Assembly (NCBI GenBank): GCA_965371325.1
Contig: CBDUXZ010000009.1
Coordinates: 1-14,642 of the forward strand
Direction of reading: 5' to 3'
DNA: 14,642 nucleotides
Source of the DNA: CBDUXZ01 sp965371325 [NCBI: uncultured bacterium]
GTDB taxonomy: Bacteria; JAUYMQ01
Shown piece after piece: positions 7,008 to 14,169 of the stretch (within the stretch, counting starts at the first letter, position 1; every line of letters starts with the position of its first letter). A program made the position numbers and the translations under genes. The notes under the pieces were generated by a model. The model did no database searches. It had not been told where the DNA came from and saw only the letters and a list, made by a program, of their open reading frames with translations.

Positions 7008-9719
7008 ATGCCTCCTAAAAGCGCCCCTGCGGGCCCGACCCGGTACAAACTCGACAACGGCCTCGCGGTTGTCCTTCAGGAGAACCACAGCGCGCCAGTT
7101 GTCGCATTCAATGTCTGGGTCCGCGCGGGCTCCGCCGAGGAGACCGAACGGGAGTCTGGAATCGCCCACGTTCACGAACATATGTTGTTCAAGGGGACGA
7201 AGCGACGCGGCGTCGGGGCAATCGCCAGGGAGGTGGAATCTTGCGGGGGGCACATCAACGCCTACACCTCCTTTGATCAGACCGTTTATTACGATGTGGT
7301 CGCGAGCCGCTTCTTTGACACCGGGCTGGACGTTCTCGCCGACGCCGTCCAGAACTCATCTTTCGACCCGGGTGAGCTGGCCAAGGAGAAGGAGGTGGTG
7401 TTCGAGGAGATAAAACGTGGAGAGGACATGCCGGGCTCGAAGCTCAGCAGGTCACTCTTTGATACCGCCTTCCGGAAGCATCCCTATGGCCGCCCCATCA
7501 TCGGCACCGAAGCGCACGTACGCTCCTTCAGCCGGCAGATGATCCTCGCCTTCTACCGGCGCTGGTATGTTCCCAACAATCTCGTCCTGGTCGTCGTTGG
7601 CGACTTCAACACAGCGGAAGCCCGTCCGAAGATCGCGGAGGCCTTCGGGAACTTCTCGCCCAATCCATCCCTGCGGCGAAACAGATGTCCGGAACCGGCG
7701 CAGAGGGAACCCCGGCTCGAAGTACTCTCCGACGATGTTCAGCAGGGCTATCTCATGATGGCCTGGCCCACCTGCGATCTGATGCACCCGGACACCTCTG
7801 CCCTGGATGTTATCGCCCTTGTGCTCGGGCAGGGAGAGTCGAGCCGTTTGTACCGCCGCGTGAAGGCCCGGCAAATGAAGGTGCACGACGTGCGCGCGCA
7901 GGCTTACCCCCTTCGCGATCCCGGACTGTTCCTGGTGAGTTGCCTGGTTGATCCATCGCTTGCGCTGGACGCACAGCGCGCAATCCTTCGCGAGGTCTTT
8001 CGGTTGCGGGAGAGCTTTGTTTCGGAAAAGGAGCTGGAGAAGGCCAAGATGAATCTCGAGGCCGACGCCATCTACGACAAGGAGACGGTACAGGGGCAGG
8101 CTCTCAAGCTGGGCTACTTCGAGACGCTGGCGGGCGGCATCGCTTACGAGGCTGAATACATGAGGCGCCTTGCCGGGGTCACGCCGCGGAAGCTACGGCG
8201 GGTGGCGCGGAGCTATTTCAACGACGCGCGCCTGAACCTGGCCTACCTCCTCCCGCCGCCGGCGGCCACCCGCATCACGCCAGACGCCGCCTTCGGCGCC
8301 GCCAGGTCAGCGCTCAGGCAGTCCGGAAAAGCCCGCCCTTCGCCCCCCAGCGTGAAGCACAGCGCGAAGGCCACGCTTCTGGCCGAGCTTGCCGGGCATA
8401 CCGGTGAGGCGGGGGATTATCCCATTCACCGGGAGGTCCTCGATAACGGTGTGCGGCTTCTCATCAAAGAGAACCACGCTGTCCCACTCATTGCGATTCG
8501 CAGCATCATGCTTGGAGGATTGGCGTTCGAGAACAGCCGCACGAACGGCGTCAGTGAATTCGTCGCTTCTCTCCTGACAAAGGGGACGCGGCGCCGCAGC
8601 GCGGAACAGCTTGCCGAAGAGGTTGAACGGATCGCCGGCTCCATCGAGGGGCATTCCGGAAGAAACAGCCTCGGCGTGGAGATCGAGGTTCTCAGCCCAT
8701 ATCTCGATCGGGCGGTCGATATCATGGCCGACGTGCTGCTCGAGCCGGTCTTCGACCCGGAGGAGATCGAGAAACAGCGTACGGACACACTGGCCGCCAT
8801 CCGGAGACGCGAAGACAACCTCGCGGGCCACGCGATCGATCTCTTCACGGCGACGCTCTACGACGGGCACCCCTACCGCTTCAGTGCTCTGGGCACGCCG
8901 CGCACCGTCAATTCGTTCAAACGGCGGACCCTCAGGGATTTTTACGCCCGCGTGGCTGTCCCCGAAAATCTTGTCATATCCGTTGTGGGGGACGTCGACC
9001 TGAAGGACGTCACCGCCAGGTTCCGGCGCGCCTTCGGGCGCATGAAAGGCGGCCCCTTCAAACGGCCGCGAAGGGCGCTCCCCACGCGGCCTTCGAAGCG
9101 CCGTACCCGCGAAGTGAACAACGAGAAGGCGCAAGCGCATCTCGTATACGGTTTTCTCGGCACCACCGTGAACGACGTCGACAAGTACGCCCTGGATGTG
9201 ATGAGTACGATACTCGCGGGCCAGGGAGGGCGGCTATTCCTCGAGCTCCGGGATCGACAGAGCCTCGCCTATTCGGTCACAAGCTTTTCGGTCGAAGGGA
9301 TCGATCCGGGGTACATAGCGGTCTACATGGCAACAAGCCCCGAGAAAACTACCCGGGCGCTGGCCGGCATTCGACGGGAGATCGCCCTCATCACCCGCGA
9401 GAAGGTCGGGCCGGAGGAGATCCGGCGCGCGAAGCGGAGCCTGGTTGGGAGCTACGAGATCGAGCTACAGCGGGCAAGCGCGCAAGCCGCGCAGGTGGCT
9501 TTGAACGAACTCTACGGCCTGGGGATGGAGGAGTATCGCGCCTATCCTGAAAAGATCCTTGCCGTAAGCGCAGACGACGTGCGACGGGTCGCACGAAAAT
9601 ACATGACTCTCAGCCGGCCCGTGATAACCCTTGTTCGGCCTGCTACTCGCCGGCGGCCCGCCCCCCCGTCCGGGAGTCGCTCCCGCCCCGCCGCTCACCG
9701 CTCTCCGGATCGATCGTAA
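7008..9719 (+). CDS. Fused tandem M16 family (insulinase/pitrilysin-like) zinc metallopeptidase
   Basis: A 903-residue protein made of two M16 units in tandem, like PqqL and other fused bacterial members that form a peptide-degrading clamshell. In the first unit the inverted zinc motif HxxEH is HVHEH at residues 54-58, and the distal glutamate is in VVFEEI near 133-134, so this half should be catalytic. The second unit starts near 471 (LDNGVRLLIKENHAVP). The motif position there reads ExxAS, so H, E and H are all lost and this half is structural. RQSLAYSV in the second half matches the substrate-binding R/Y segment of the family. ATG 7008 is the only usable start because an in-frame TGA lies at 6987-6989. 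The N-terminus (MPPKSAPAGPTRYKLDNG) carries no signal peptide, although many fused relatives do. The last ~27 residues are a low-complexity Arg/Pro/Ser tail that overlaps the convergent ggt gene. Confidence 0.93.
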   Translation: MPPKSAPAGPTRYKLDNGLAVVLQENHSAPVVAFNVWVRAGSAEETERESGIAHVHEHMLFKGTKRRGVGAIAREVESCGGHINAYTSFDQTVYYDVVASRFFDTGLDVLADAVQNSSFDPGELAKEKEVVFEEIKRGEDMPGSKLSRSLFDTAFRKHPYGRPIIGTEAHVRSFSRQMILAFYRRWYVPNNLVLVVVGDFNTAEARPKIAEAFGNFSPNPSLRRNRCPEPAQREPRLEVLSDDVQQGYLMMAWPTCDLMHPDTSALDVIALVLGQGESSRLYRRVKARQMKVHDVRAQAYPLRDPGLFLVSCLVDPSLALDAQRAILREVFRLRESFVSEKELEKAKMNLEADAIYDKETVQGQALKLGYFETLAGGIAYEAEYMRRLAGVTPRKLRRVARSYFNDARLNLAYLLPPPAATRITPDAAFGAARSALRQSGKARPSPPSVKHSAKATLLAELAGHTGEAGDYPIHREVLDNGVRLLIKENHAVPLIAIRSIMLGGLAFENSRTNGVSEFVASLLTKGTRRRSAEQLAEEVERIAGSIEGHSGRNSLGVEIEVLSPYLDRAVDIMADVLLEPVFDPEEIEKQRTDTLAAIRRREDNLAGHAIDLFTATLYDGHPYRFSALGTPRTVNSFKRRTLRDFYARVAVPENLVISVVGDVDLKDVTARFRRAFGRMKGGPFKRPRRALPTRPSKRRTREVNNEKAQAHLVYGFLGTTVNDVDKYALDVMSTILAGQGGRLFLELRDRQSLAYSVTSFSVEGIDPGYIAVYMATSPEKTTRALAGIRREIALITREKVGPEEIRRAKRSLVGSYEIELQRASAQAAQVALNELYGLGMEEYRAYPEKILAVSADDVRRVARKYMTLSRPVITLVRPATRRRPAPPSGSRSRPAAHRSPDRS

Positions 9720-11361
9720 TCGCCTGAACACTCGACCACGGGCGCCTCGTCACGACGCGATGCCCCCGCTTCCCGAGATCCGCGATGAGGCCCTCCGGCG
9801 TCCCCTCCTCCACCATGAGAACATCCGGCTTCCATTGATGATGAAAGCGCGGGGCATCCACGGCGGCCTGGGTAGCCATCCCGAAATCAACGACGTTCAC
9901 GATCGTTTCAACCACGGCCGTGATGATCCTCGGGCCACCCGGGCTCCCGACCACGAGCGCCGGCTGCCCGCTGCGAACAAGGATCGTCGGAGACATGCTC
10001 GACAGGGGCCGTTTCCCCGGCGCGATGGCGTTTGCCTCGGCTCCTACGAGCCCGTAAACGTTGGGGTAACCCGGCTTGGCGCTGAAATCGTCCATCTCGT
10101 CATTCAGCACGATGCCCGTTCCCTTTGCGACGATACCCGAGCCAAAGGGAAGATTGTTCGACTGCGTGACCGACACGGCGTTGCCTGCGCGATCCACGAC
10201 CGAGAAATGCGTCGTGTCTACTCCCTCCTCGCGGAACGGAGCACCGCCCCCCTCCACCTGTGAGGCGCGCTCCTTCGATATCCCCTCCCCCCGCCGTTTT
10301 GCGTAGGCCTTCGAGATGAGGCCGGCCGTGGGGACTTTCACTGCATCGGGATCGCCCAGGTAGGCCGCCCGGTCCGCGAAAGCGAGCTTCATTGCCTCGG
10401 CCATGACGTGCACCGCCGAGGGAGAGCCCGCGCCGAGTCCGGAAAGATCAAAGCGCGAAAGAAGATGCAGGATCTCGATTACCACGACGCCCCCCGCGGG
10501 TGGCGGAAAACTCAACACCTCGTATCCGCGGTACTCTCCCTGTGCCGGCTTGCGCAGCACCGCCCTGTACCCGCGCAGATCCTCAACCGAGAGAATCCCC
10601 CCCCGGGCCTGCACGTCCGCGGCCACGGCCTTCCCCAGCGCGCCGCCATAGAAAACCGACGTTCCCCTCTTCGCCAGCTTTTCGTAGCTCCCCGCCAGAT
10701 CGATTTGTTTCAGAACGTAATCGGGCGCGGGCGGCTCCCCCCCGACCAGGTATATGTGCGACCATTCGGCGTAGTGGCCGATGCGCTTTCGCGAACGCGC
10801 GATCGTCCCGGCCATTCGCTCGCCCACCGGAAAGCCGTCCCGGGCAAGCGCAAGGGCGGGCTTGATGAGCGTCTTCAGGGACCGCGATCCGAACTCGTCC
10901 CGGGCAAGCGCAAGGGCGGCGGCCGTTCCGGGCACGGCAATGGCGCGGGGCCCCGTCTTCGAATCCTTCGTGGGCAACCCCTTCTTGTCGAGATACATCT
11001 CCCGGTGGGCCTTCAGGGGGGCCACTTCCCTCCCGTCGATCGCCGCACTGCGGCCATCCTTCATCCGCACCAGGATAAACGTTCCGCCGCCAAGTCCCGT
11101 ATTCCATGGCTCAACAACGCCGAGGGCGAAGGCAACGGCGACCGCCGCGTCCACGGCGTTTCCGCCTTCCCGCAGAACCTTCAGGCCAACTTCCGTCGCG
11201 AGCGGATGCGACGAGGCAACCATGCCACCCGCCCCCCCGGGGGGAGCCTCGGCGCAGAGCGCGGACGTGTTCAGCGCAATGAGAAGCAACGGCGATAGCA
11301 GGATTGAGCGGACCGCATAGCGCCGGCGAGGCGTTGGTGAAGGGGACGCGGAAACGCGCAT
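9643..11361 (-). CDS. ggt: Gamma-glutamyltransferase (gamma-glutamyltranspeptidase) proenzyme
   Basis: A 572-residue GGT that cleaves the gamma-glutamyl bond of glutathione and related peptides, probably in the periplasm. The N-terminus has basic residues followed by a hydrophobic stretch (SILLSPLLLIAL) and a possible cleavage site near residue 37. DGRE with Arg111 corresponds to the alpha-carboxylate-binding arginine. Self-cleavage is predicted between Asp382 and Thr383 in VDTTHFSV, making Thr383 the nucleophile of the small subunit. NDEMDDFS, RPLSSMSPT and GSPGG supply the other active-site segments. A lid-loop-like segment (YGLVGAEANAIAPGK) is present, as in the E. coli enzyme. ATG 11361 follows GGAGGAG. 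The coding sequence contains an exact 24-base direct repeat giving ALALARD twice. The 3' end overlaps the convergent M16 gene by 77 bp. Gamma-glutamyl acylases share the fold, but the motifs fit GGT. Confidence 0.95.
   Translation of the reverse strand: MRVSASPSPTPRRRYAVRSILLSPLLLIALNTSALCAEAPPGGAGGMVASSHPLATEVGLKVLREGGNAVDAAVAVAFALGVVEPWNTGLGGGTFILVRMKDGRSAAIDGREVAPLKAHREMYLDKKGLPTKDSKTGPRAIAVPGTAAALALARDEFGSRSLKTLIKPALALARDGFPVGERMAGTIARSRKRIGHYAEWSHIYLVGGEPPAPDYVLKQIDLAGSYEKLAKRGTSVFYGGALGKAVAADVQARGGILSVEDLRGYRAVLRKPAQGEYRGYEVLSFPPPAGGVVVIEILHLLSRFDLSGLGAGSPSAVHVMAEAMKLAFADRAAYLGDPDAVKVPTAGLISKAYAKRRGEGISKERASQVEGGGAPFREEGVDTTHFSVVDRAGNAVSVTQSNNLPFGSGIVAKGTGIVLNDEMDDFSAKPGYPNVYGLVGAEANAIAPGKRPLSSMSPTILVRSGQPALVVGSPGGPRIITAVVETIVNVVDFGMATQAAVDAPRFHHQWKPDVLMVEEGTPEGLIADLGKRGHRVVTRRPWSSVQAITIDPESGERRGGSDSRTGGRAAGE
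10836..10919. repeat. Exact 24-bp direct repeat inside ggt, 60-bp period
   Basis: Positions 10836-10859 and 10896-10919 are identical and differ at the bases immediately outside. Both are read in the same frame and encode ALALARD at residues 149-155 and 169-175 of the transferase. The family usually has two related but different helices here, so the identity points to local gene conversion or duplication, or to chance convergence of similar codons. Confidence 0.85.
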
Positions 11362-11431
11362 GGGGCTCCTCCGTGGAACGGGACCGGGCCCCCATGTATC
11401 ACGCCGGACCGCAGAAACGCTATCCGGGGGA

Positions 11432-11443
11432 TACGAATTCGTA
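11432..11443. promoter_or_regulatory. Perfect palindrome TACGAATTCGTA, possible upstream activator site
   Basis: A 12-bp perfect palindrome with core CGAATTCG, centred about 152 bases upstream of the predicted sigma-54 start and 71 bases upstream of the ggt start codon on the other strand. It shares its 8-bp core with the palindrome at 11486-11499. Distance and pairing are those expected of enhancer sites for a sigma-54 activator; the regulator is unknown. It could also act on ggt. Confidence 0.5.
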
Positions 11444-11485
11444 ACCTCGTGGTTTCAAGGGCGCACTCCGGGGGGGCCTCGATCC

Positions 11486-11499
11486 TCCCGAATTCGGGA
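11486..11499. promoter_or_regulatory. Perfect palindrome TCCCGAATTCGGGA, possible second activator site
   Basis: A 14-bp perfect palindrome with the same CGAATTCG core, 55 bp (centre to centre) from the first one and centred about 97 bases upstream of the predicted sigma-54 start. Paired dyads at such distances are typical of sites for sigma-54 enhancer-binding proteins. Confidence 0.5.
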
Positions 11500-11521
11500 C
11501 CTACCCCGCCCGGATTCGCTT

Positions 11522-11535
11522 AAATAGGCCTATTT
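11522..11535. promoter_or_regulatory. Perfect palindrome AAATAGGCCTATTT next to the sigma-54 promoter
   Basis: A 14-bp perfect palindrome with AT-rich ends, centred about 61 bases upstream of the predicted start. Its sequence is unrelated to the CGAATTCG pair, so a second regulator or a DNA-bending protein is possible. It does not match the IHF consensus. Confidence 0.4.
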
Positions 11536-11563
11536 CCAGGCGTGTGCGGCGGCCACCCATCAC

Positions 11564-11579
11564 TGGCACGGGGCTTGCT
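11564..11579 (+). promoter_or_regulatory. Sigma-54 (RpoN) -24/-12 promoter
   Basis: TGGCACG (11564-11570), four bases, TTGCT (11575-11579) matches the consensus TGGCACG-N4-TTGCW exactly. The invariant GG (11565-11566) and GC (11577-11578) are separated by the required ten bases. Transcription is predicted to start near 11590. No protein-coding gene in this orientation follows before a strong terminator. Confidence 0.85.
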
Positions 11580-11589
11580 CAAGAGGAGT

Positions 11590-11820
11590 GAAGTGTCTGC
11601 AGCGGGGTATGGGACGAGGGGTGCCAAAAGGAATTGGAGGCTCCCCGGGGCGAAGGTCGCCAATCTCTGCCTGGATTGCCGGGGAGGTGGAGAGCCGGGG
11701 AGTCCCATTCCACCCACGCCGCTGTCGCAACGCTTCAACGGATAAGATGAAGGAACGGTGTCTCCCAGGAAGCGCCGTATCCCTCGGAGAACGGAGCACC
11801 TATCGGGTGCTCCGTTTTTT
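11590..11820 (+). ncRNA. Predicted sigma-54-dependent structured small RNA, about 230 nt, family not recognised
   Basis: The transcript is bounded by a consensus sigma-54 promoter and an intrinsic terminator, with no credible gene between them. It folds well by inspection. CAGCGG (11600-11605) pairs with CCGCTG (11719-11724) and ATGGGAC (11609-11615) with GTCCCAT (11702-11708), forming an outer stem. Inside, CTCCCCGG (11641-11648) pairs with CCGGGGAG (11679-11686) around two small hairpins, GGCGA/TCGCC (11649-11661) and AATC/GATT (11662-11677), a compact three-way junction. GGA occurs 12 times in the transcript, and GCCGGGGAG is repeated at 11678 and 11694. GGA richness recalls RNAs that sequester CsrA/RsmA, but this is only a suggestion. 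It does not resemble 6S, SRP, tmRNA or RNase P RNA. It could instead be a leader without a gene. Confidence 0.6.
11790..11820 (+). terminator. Intrinsic terminator of the predicted small RNA
   Basis: AACGGAGCACC (11790-11800) pairs perfectly with GGTGCTCCGTT (11806-11816) across a five-base loop, followed by T to 11820 (six consecutive T). The T run is on the plus-strand side only, so the terminator serves the sigma-54 transcript rather than the PilZ gene converging from the right. Confidence 0.93.
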
Positions 11821-11844
11821 CAGGCGTAACCCTTTGCGGGGATC

Positions 11845-12231
11845 TCAGCGCACGGGCGATTCGGAGCTTCTTGACTCCAGATCGCGCACCAGCTTGAGGT
11901 AAGCCTCGGACGGGGAGATGACCTCGACGCCCATTCCTGAGGGTATTTGCCGGACGAGGCTGGGTGGTGCCTGCCGGGCCCAACGCACGACCCCTTCCAG
12001 GAAATAGGAAAACCCGTCGACCTCGAAATCGAGCAGAAGCTGATTTCCAGGCCGAAAGGTGTTGTTGGCAGCAATAAAGAGGCCGGCCTTGGAGAGATTG
12101 AGAATGACGCCCGTGGATTTGGTGGCCTCCCTTCCAAAGCGTACGATGTATCGACGCTTGTAACGCGTCCTGTCGCGCTTGTCGGCCCTGATGGCCTTTT
12201 TCACCAACTTTGGCCTGGCTTTTAACTTCAC
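11845..12231 (-). CDS. Small stand-alone PilZ-domain protein (predicted c-di-GMP receptor)
   Basis: A 128-residue protein that is essentially one PilZ domain after a basic N-terminal tail. The c-di-GMP-binding motifs are present: RxxxR within RTRYKRR (about 21-27) and NLSKAG (about 45-50, the [DN]xSxxG motif). GVILNLSKAGLFI, EGVVRWAR and GMGVEV are the pattern of PilZ proteins abundant in myxobacteria and other deltaproteobacteria. The start is GTG at 12231-12229 with AGGAG 6 bases upstream; an in-frame GTG at 12249 lacks a good ribosome binding site. The reading frame stays open for nearly 200 codons further upstream, but that stretch is low-complexity antisense to the RDD gene. It ends 25 bases from the small-RNA terminator. 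Target process (motility, envelope, transcription) is unknown. Confidence 0.85.
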   Translation of the reverse strand: MKLKARPKLVKKAIRADKRDRTRYKRRYIVRFGREATKSTGVILNLSKAGLFIAANNTFRPGNQLLLDFEVDGFSYFLEGVVRWARQAPPSLVRQIPSGMGVEVISPSEAYLKLVRDLESRSSESPVR

Positions 12232-12442
12232 CCGACGCTCCTCGATCACGGCCGTGCAACGAGGGGGCGTCCTGGATAGACCTCCCCCCTCCACTTGTCT
12301 TGATCGACCAATTGGCCCTAATCTTGAGCAGGCGCATTGCGGGCCCCTCCGGGGTTCTCTTATCCGGCCCGGCGCTTGCGTGCGACTTTGAGCGCGTGCT
12401 AGTTCTCCGGAGCCCCCTCGCCGCGACGGGAGAAAACCAGGC

Positions 12443-13558
12443 ATGAGATGCTCGTACTGCGGCACAGACTCGCCGGATAACAATACCCATAGGACTGCCC
12501 ACGCCACTGCCGATGCCCCCCGGCGATGTGAAGGCTGCGACCGCGAGCTGCCTCCTCCCCCAGCGGGGTCCGACTCGCGTGACTTCAGGCCCGTCACATC
12601 GCTCGTGGACAAGCCCGTCGATCCGGCGATGATTGACGAGACCCCGCCCGCCAGGCCGAAGAGAATCGCGGAACTGGAGGAGGACGGCCTCGACGAAGAA
12701 CAAGACGGGCGAAGAAGCATGGCCGGCGAGGAGCTCCAGGAGAGCGCGCCCATCGGTCCGGACGATCTAAAACCATTTTCGCTGCAGAGCGCACCGCCCT
12801 TCGGAGCAGGCACGATGCCCCCTTCTGATCAAAGCCCACCACCGGGCACGCCTCCCGCCGGGAAGCCCGCCGCCGAAGAGAGCGGTCGTGAAATTCCCGA
12901 TTTCGGCGAGGCGCGGCACATACCGGAACGCGGCGCGGGCCGGGATGTGGAGACGGAGGAACAACTCCCGGTGAAAGGACCTCGGGAGAATGACGCCTGG
13001 CCGGGTGATCAGTGGAACTCGTTCCGAGCGGACGCGCGACGCGAAACCCCTCACCACTTCCCCAAGGGCGGTTTCTGGATTCGCGCTTTCGCACTTCTGA
13101 TCGATACGGTATTTCTCTACTTGCTGGGCTGGACGGTTCTGGCGGCCGTCGCGGTGACCACGGGTTTTCAGGATGCGATCATCGCTAATCGCGCCGCACT
13201 CGAGCAGGCAATTCAAGCAGGCTCCAACGCGCTCATGGAGACCCTCGAGCCCTTGCTGGCGCCATACGCCGATACCTTCGGCATCACTCTGTGGGCGTTG
13301 GCGATGGTGAGTTTCCTGTACCGGCCGCTCTGTCACGCAACCTGGGGAAAGACCCTTGGTAAATGGTTTCTCGGCCTGCGGGTCATCACCATCGACGGCG
13401 CGCCCCTGGGACTCGGCAAGGCTACTCTGCGTTTCATCGGTTACATGATTGCGATCATCCCCTTAAGTTTCGGCCTTCTTTGGGTGGTCTTTGATCCCCA
13501 GAAACAGGGGTGGCACGACAGGATAGCCTCAACCTACGTAATCAAGGAGAGAGGATGA
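12443..13558 (+). CDS. Zinc-ribbon and RDD-domain membrane protein
   Basis: A 371-residue protein in three parts. The N-terminus has two CxxC pairs, CSYC (3-6) and CEGC (29-32), a likely zinc ribbon. A Pro/Glu/Asp-rich, probably disordered linker covers about 35-205. The C-terminal RDD domain (about 208-368) begins GGFWIRAFALLIDT with the conserved Arg and Asp, has about three membrane segments, and ends WHDRIASTYVI. RDD proteins are inner-membrane proteins of mostly unknown function; a few are linked to ion exchange or transport. ATG 12443 follows GGGAGA at a somewhat long distance. The stop overlaps the next start as ATGA, so it is translationally coupled to the cyclophilin lipoprotein. It is divergent from the PilZ gene over a 211-base gap in which I see no confident promoter. 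Confidence 0.85.
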   Translation: MRCSYCGTDSPDNNTHRTAHATADAPRRCEGCDRELPPPPAGSDSRDFRPVTSLVDKPVDPAMIDETPPARPKRIAELEEDGLDEEQDGRRSMAGEELQESAPIGPDDLKPFSLQSAPPFGAGTMPPSDQSPPPGTPPAGKPAAEESGREIPDFGEARHIPERGAGRDVETEEQLPVKGPRENDAWPGDQWNSFRADARRETPHHFPKGGFWIRAFALLIDTVFLYLLGWTVLAAVAVTTGFQDAIIANRAALEQAIQAGSNALMETLEPLLAPYADTFGITLWALAMVSFLYRPLCHATWGKTLGKWFLGLRVITIDGAPLGLGKATLRFIGYMIAIIPLSFGLLWVVFDPQKQGWHDRIASTYVIKERG

Positions 13559-14169
13559 AAATCAACAGACACTTTGCCCTCGCCCTGCTCATGGCAGGCC
13601 TGCTCGTCACCCTTCCCGGATGCGCGGACGCCGCCGAAGAGGAAGGAAAGGAACCGGCAAAGGAGACGACAACCGCTCCCGCCGGGGAATCCCCCGGCGA
13701 ATCGACTTCGAAAACGACCGAAGCGCCCACGAAGGAGACAAAGCAAATGGCAACCATCACCATGGAGAACGGCGGCGTCATCGAGCTCGAGTTCTATCCC
13801 AAGGACGCGCCCAAGACGGTGGAGAACTTTGTCACGCTCGCCAAGAAGGGCTTCTATGACGGGCTGACTTTCCACCGGGTCGAGCCGGGCTTTGTCGTTC
13901 AGGGGGGCGATCCAAACGGGAACGGAACCGGCGGGCCCGGGTACCAGATCAAGGCGGAGTTCAACGCCAATCCCCACGTCCGCGGGACCCTCGCCATGGC
14001 CCGCAGCGCCGATACCGATTCTGCCGGGAGTCAGTTCTATATCTGTCTCGATCCCGCCCCTTTCCTGAACGGCAAATACACCGTCTTCGGTCACGTCACG
14101 AAGGGGATGGAGGTGGTGGACAAGATTCAGATTGGCGACAAGATGAAATCGGTGGAGATCAAAGGCTAG
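13555..14169 (+). CDS. Cyclophilin-type peptidyl-prolyl cis-trans isomerase, lipoprotein
   Basis: A 204-residue isomerase catalysing proline cis-trans isomerisation, anchored in the envelope as a lipoprotein. A signal peptide (FALALLMAGLLVTL) ends in the lipobox LPGC with Cys23, followed by a charged Ser/Thr/Glu linker to about residue 64. The cyclophilin domain has the catalytic pattern FHRVEPGFVVQGGD with Arg108, Phe113 and Gln116, then MARSADTDSAGSQFYI. The position of the human cyclosporin-contacting Trp121 is Phe170, as in E. coli cyclophilins, so weak drug binding is expected. ATG 13555 overlaps the upstream stop and follows AAGGAG at 5 bases. An in-frame upstream start at 13510 would bury the signal peptide and is rejected. 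It probably assists folding of exported proteins. Confidence 0.94.
   Translation: MKINRHFALALLMAGLLVTLPGCADAAEEEGKEPAKETTTAPAGESPGESTSKTTEAPTKETKQMATITMENGGVIELEFYPKDAPKTVENFVTLAKKGFYDGLTFHRVEPGFVVQGGDPNGNGTGGPGYQIKAEFNANPHVRGTLAMARSADTDSAGSQFYICLDPAPFLNGKYTVFGHVTKGMEVVDKIQIGDKMKSVEIKG

Noticed and set aside
11588-11902. Plus-strand open frame of 104 codons through the small-RNA region
   Set aside because: It begins at the predicted transcription start with no leader, runs through the intrinsic terminator and into the antisense of the PilZ gene, and shows no domain.
12232-12813. Upstream extension of the PilZ reading frame to 322 codons
   Set aside because: The extra residues are low-complexity Ser/Gly/Arg antisense to the RDD gene, and a GTG with a good ribosome binding site lies right before the PilZ domain.
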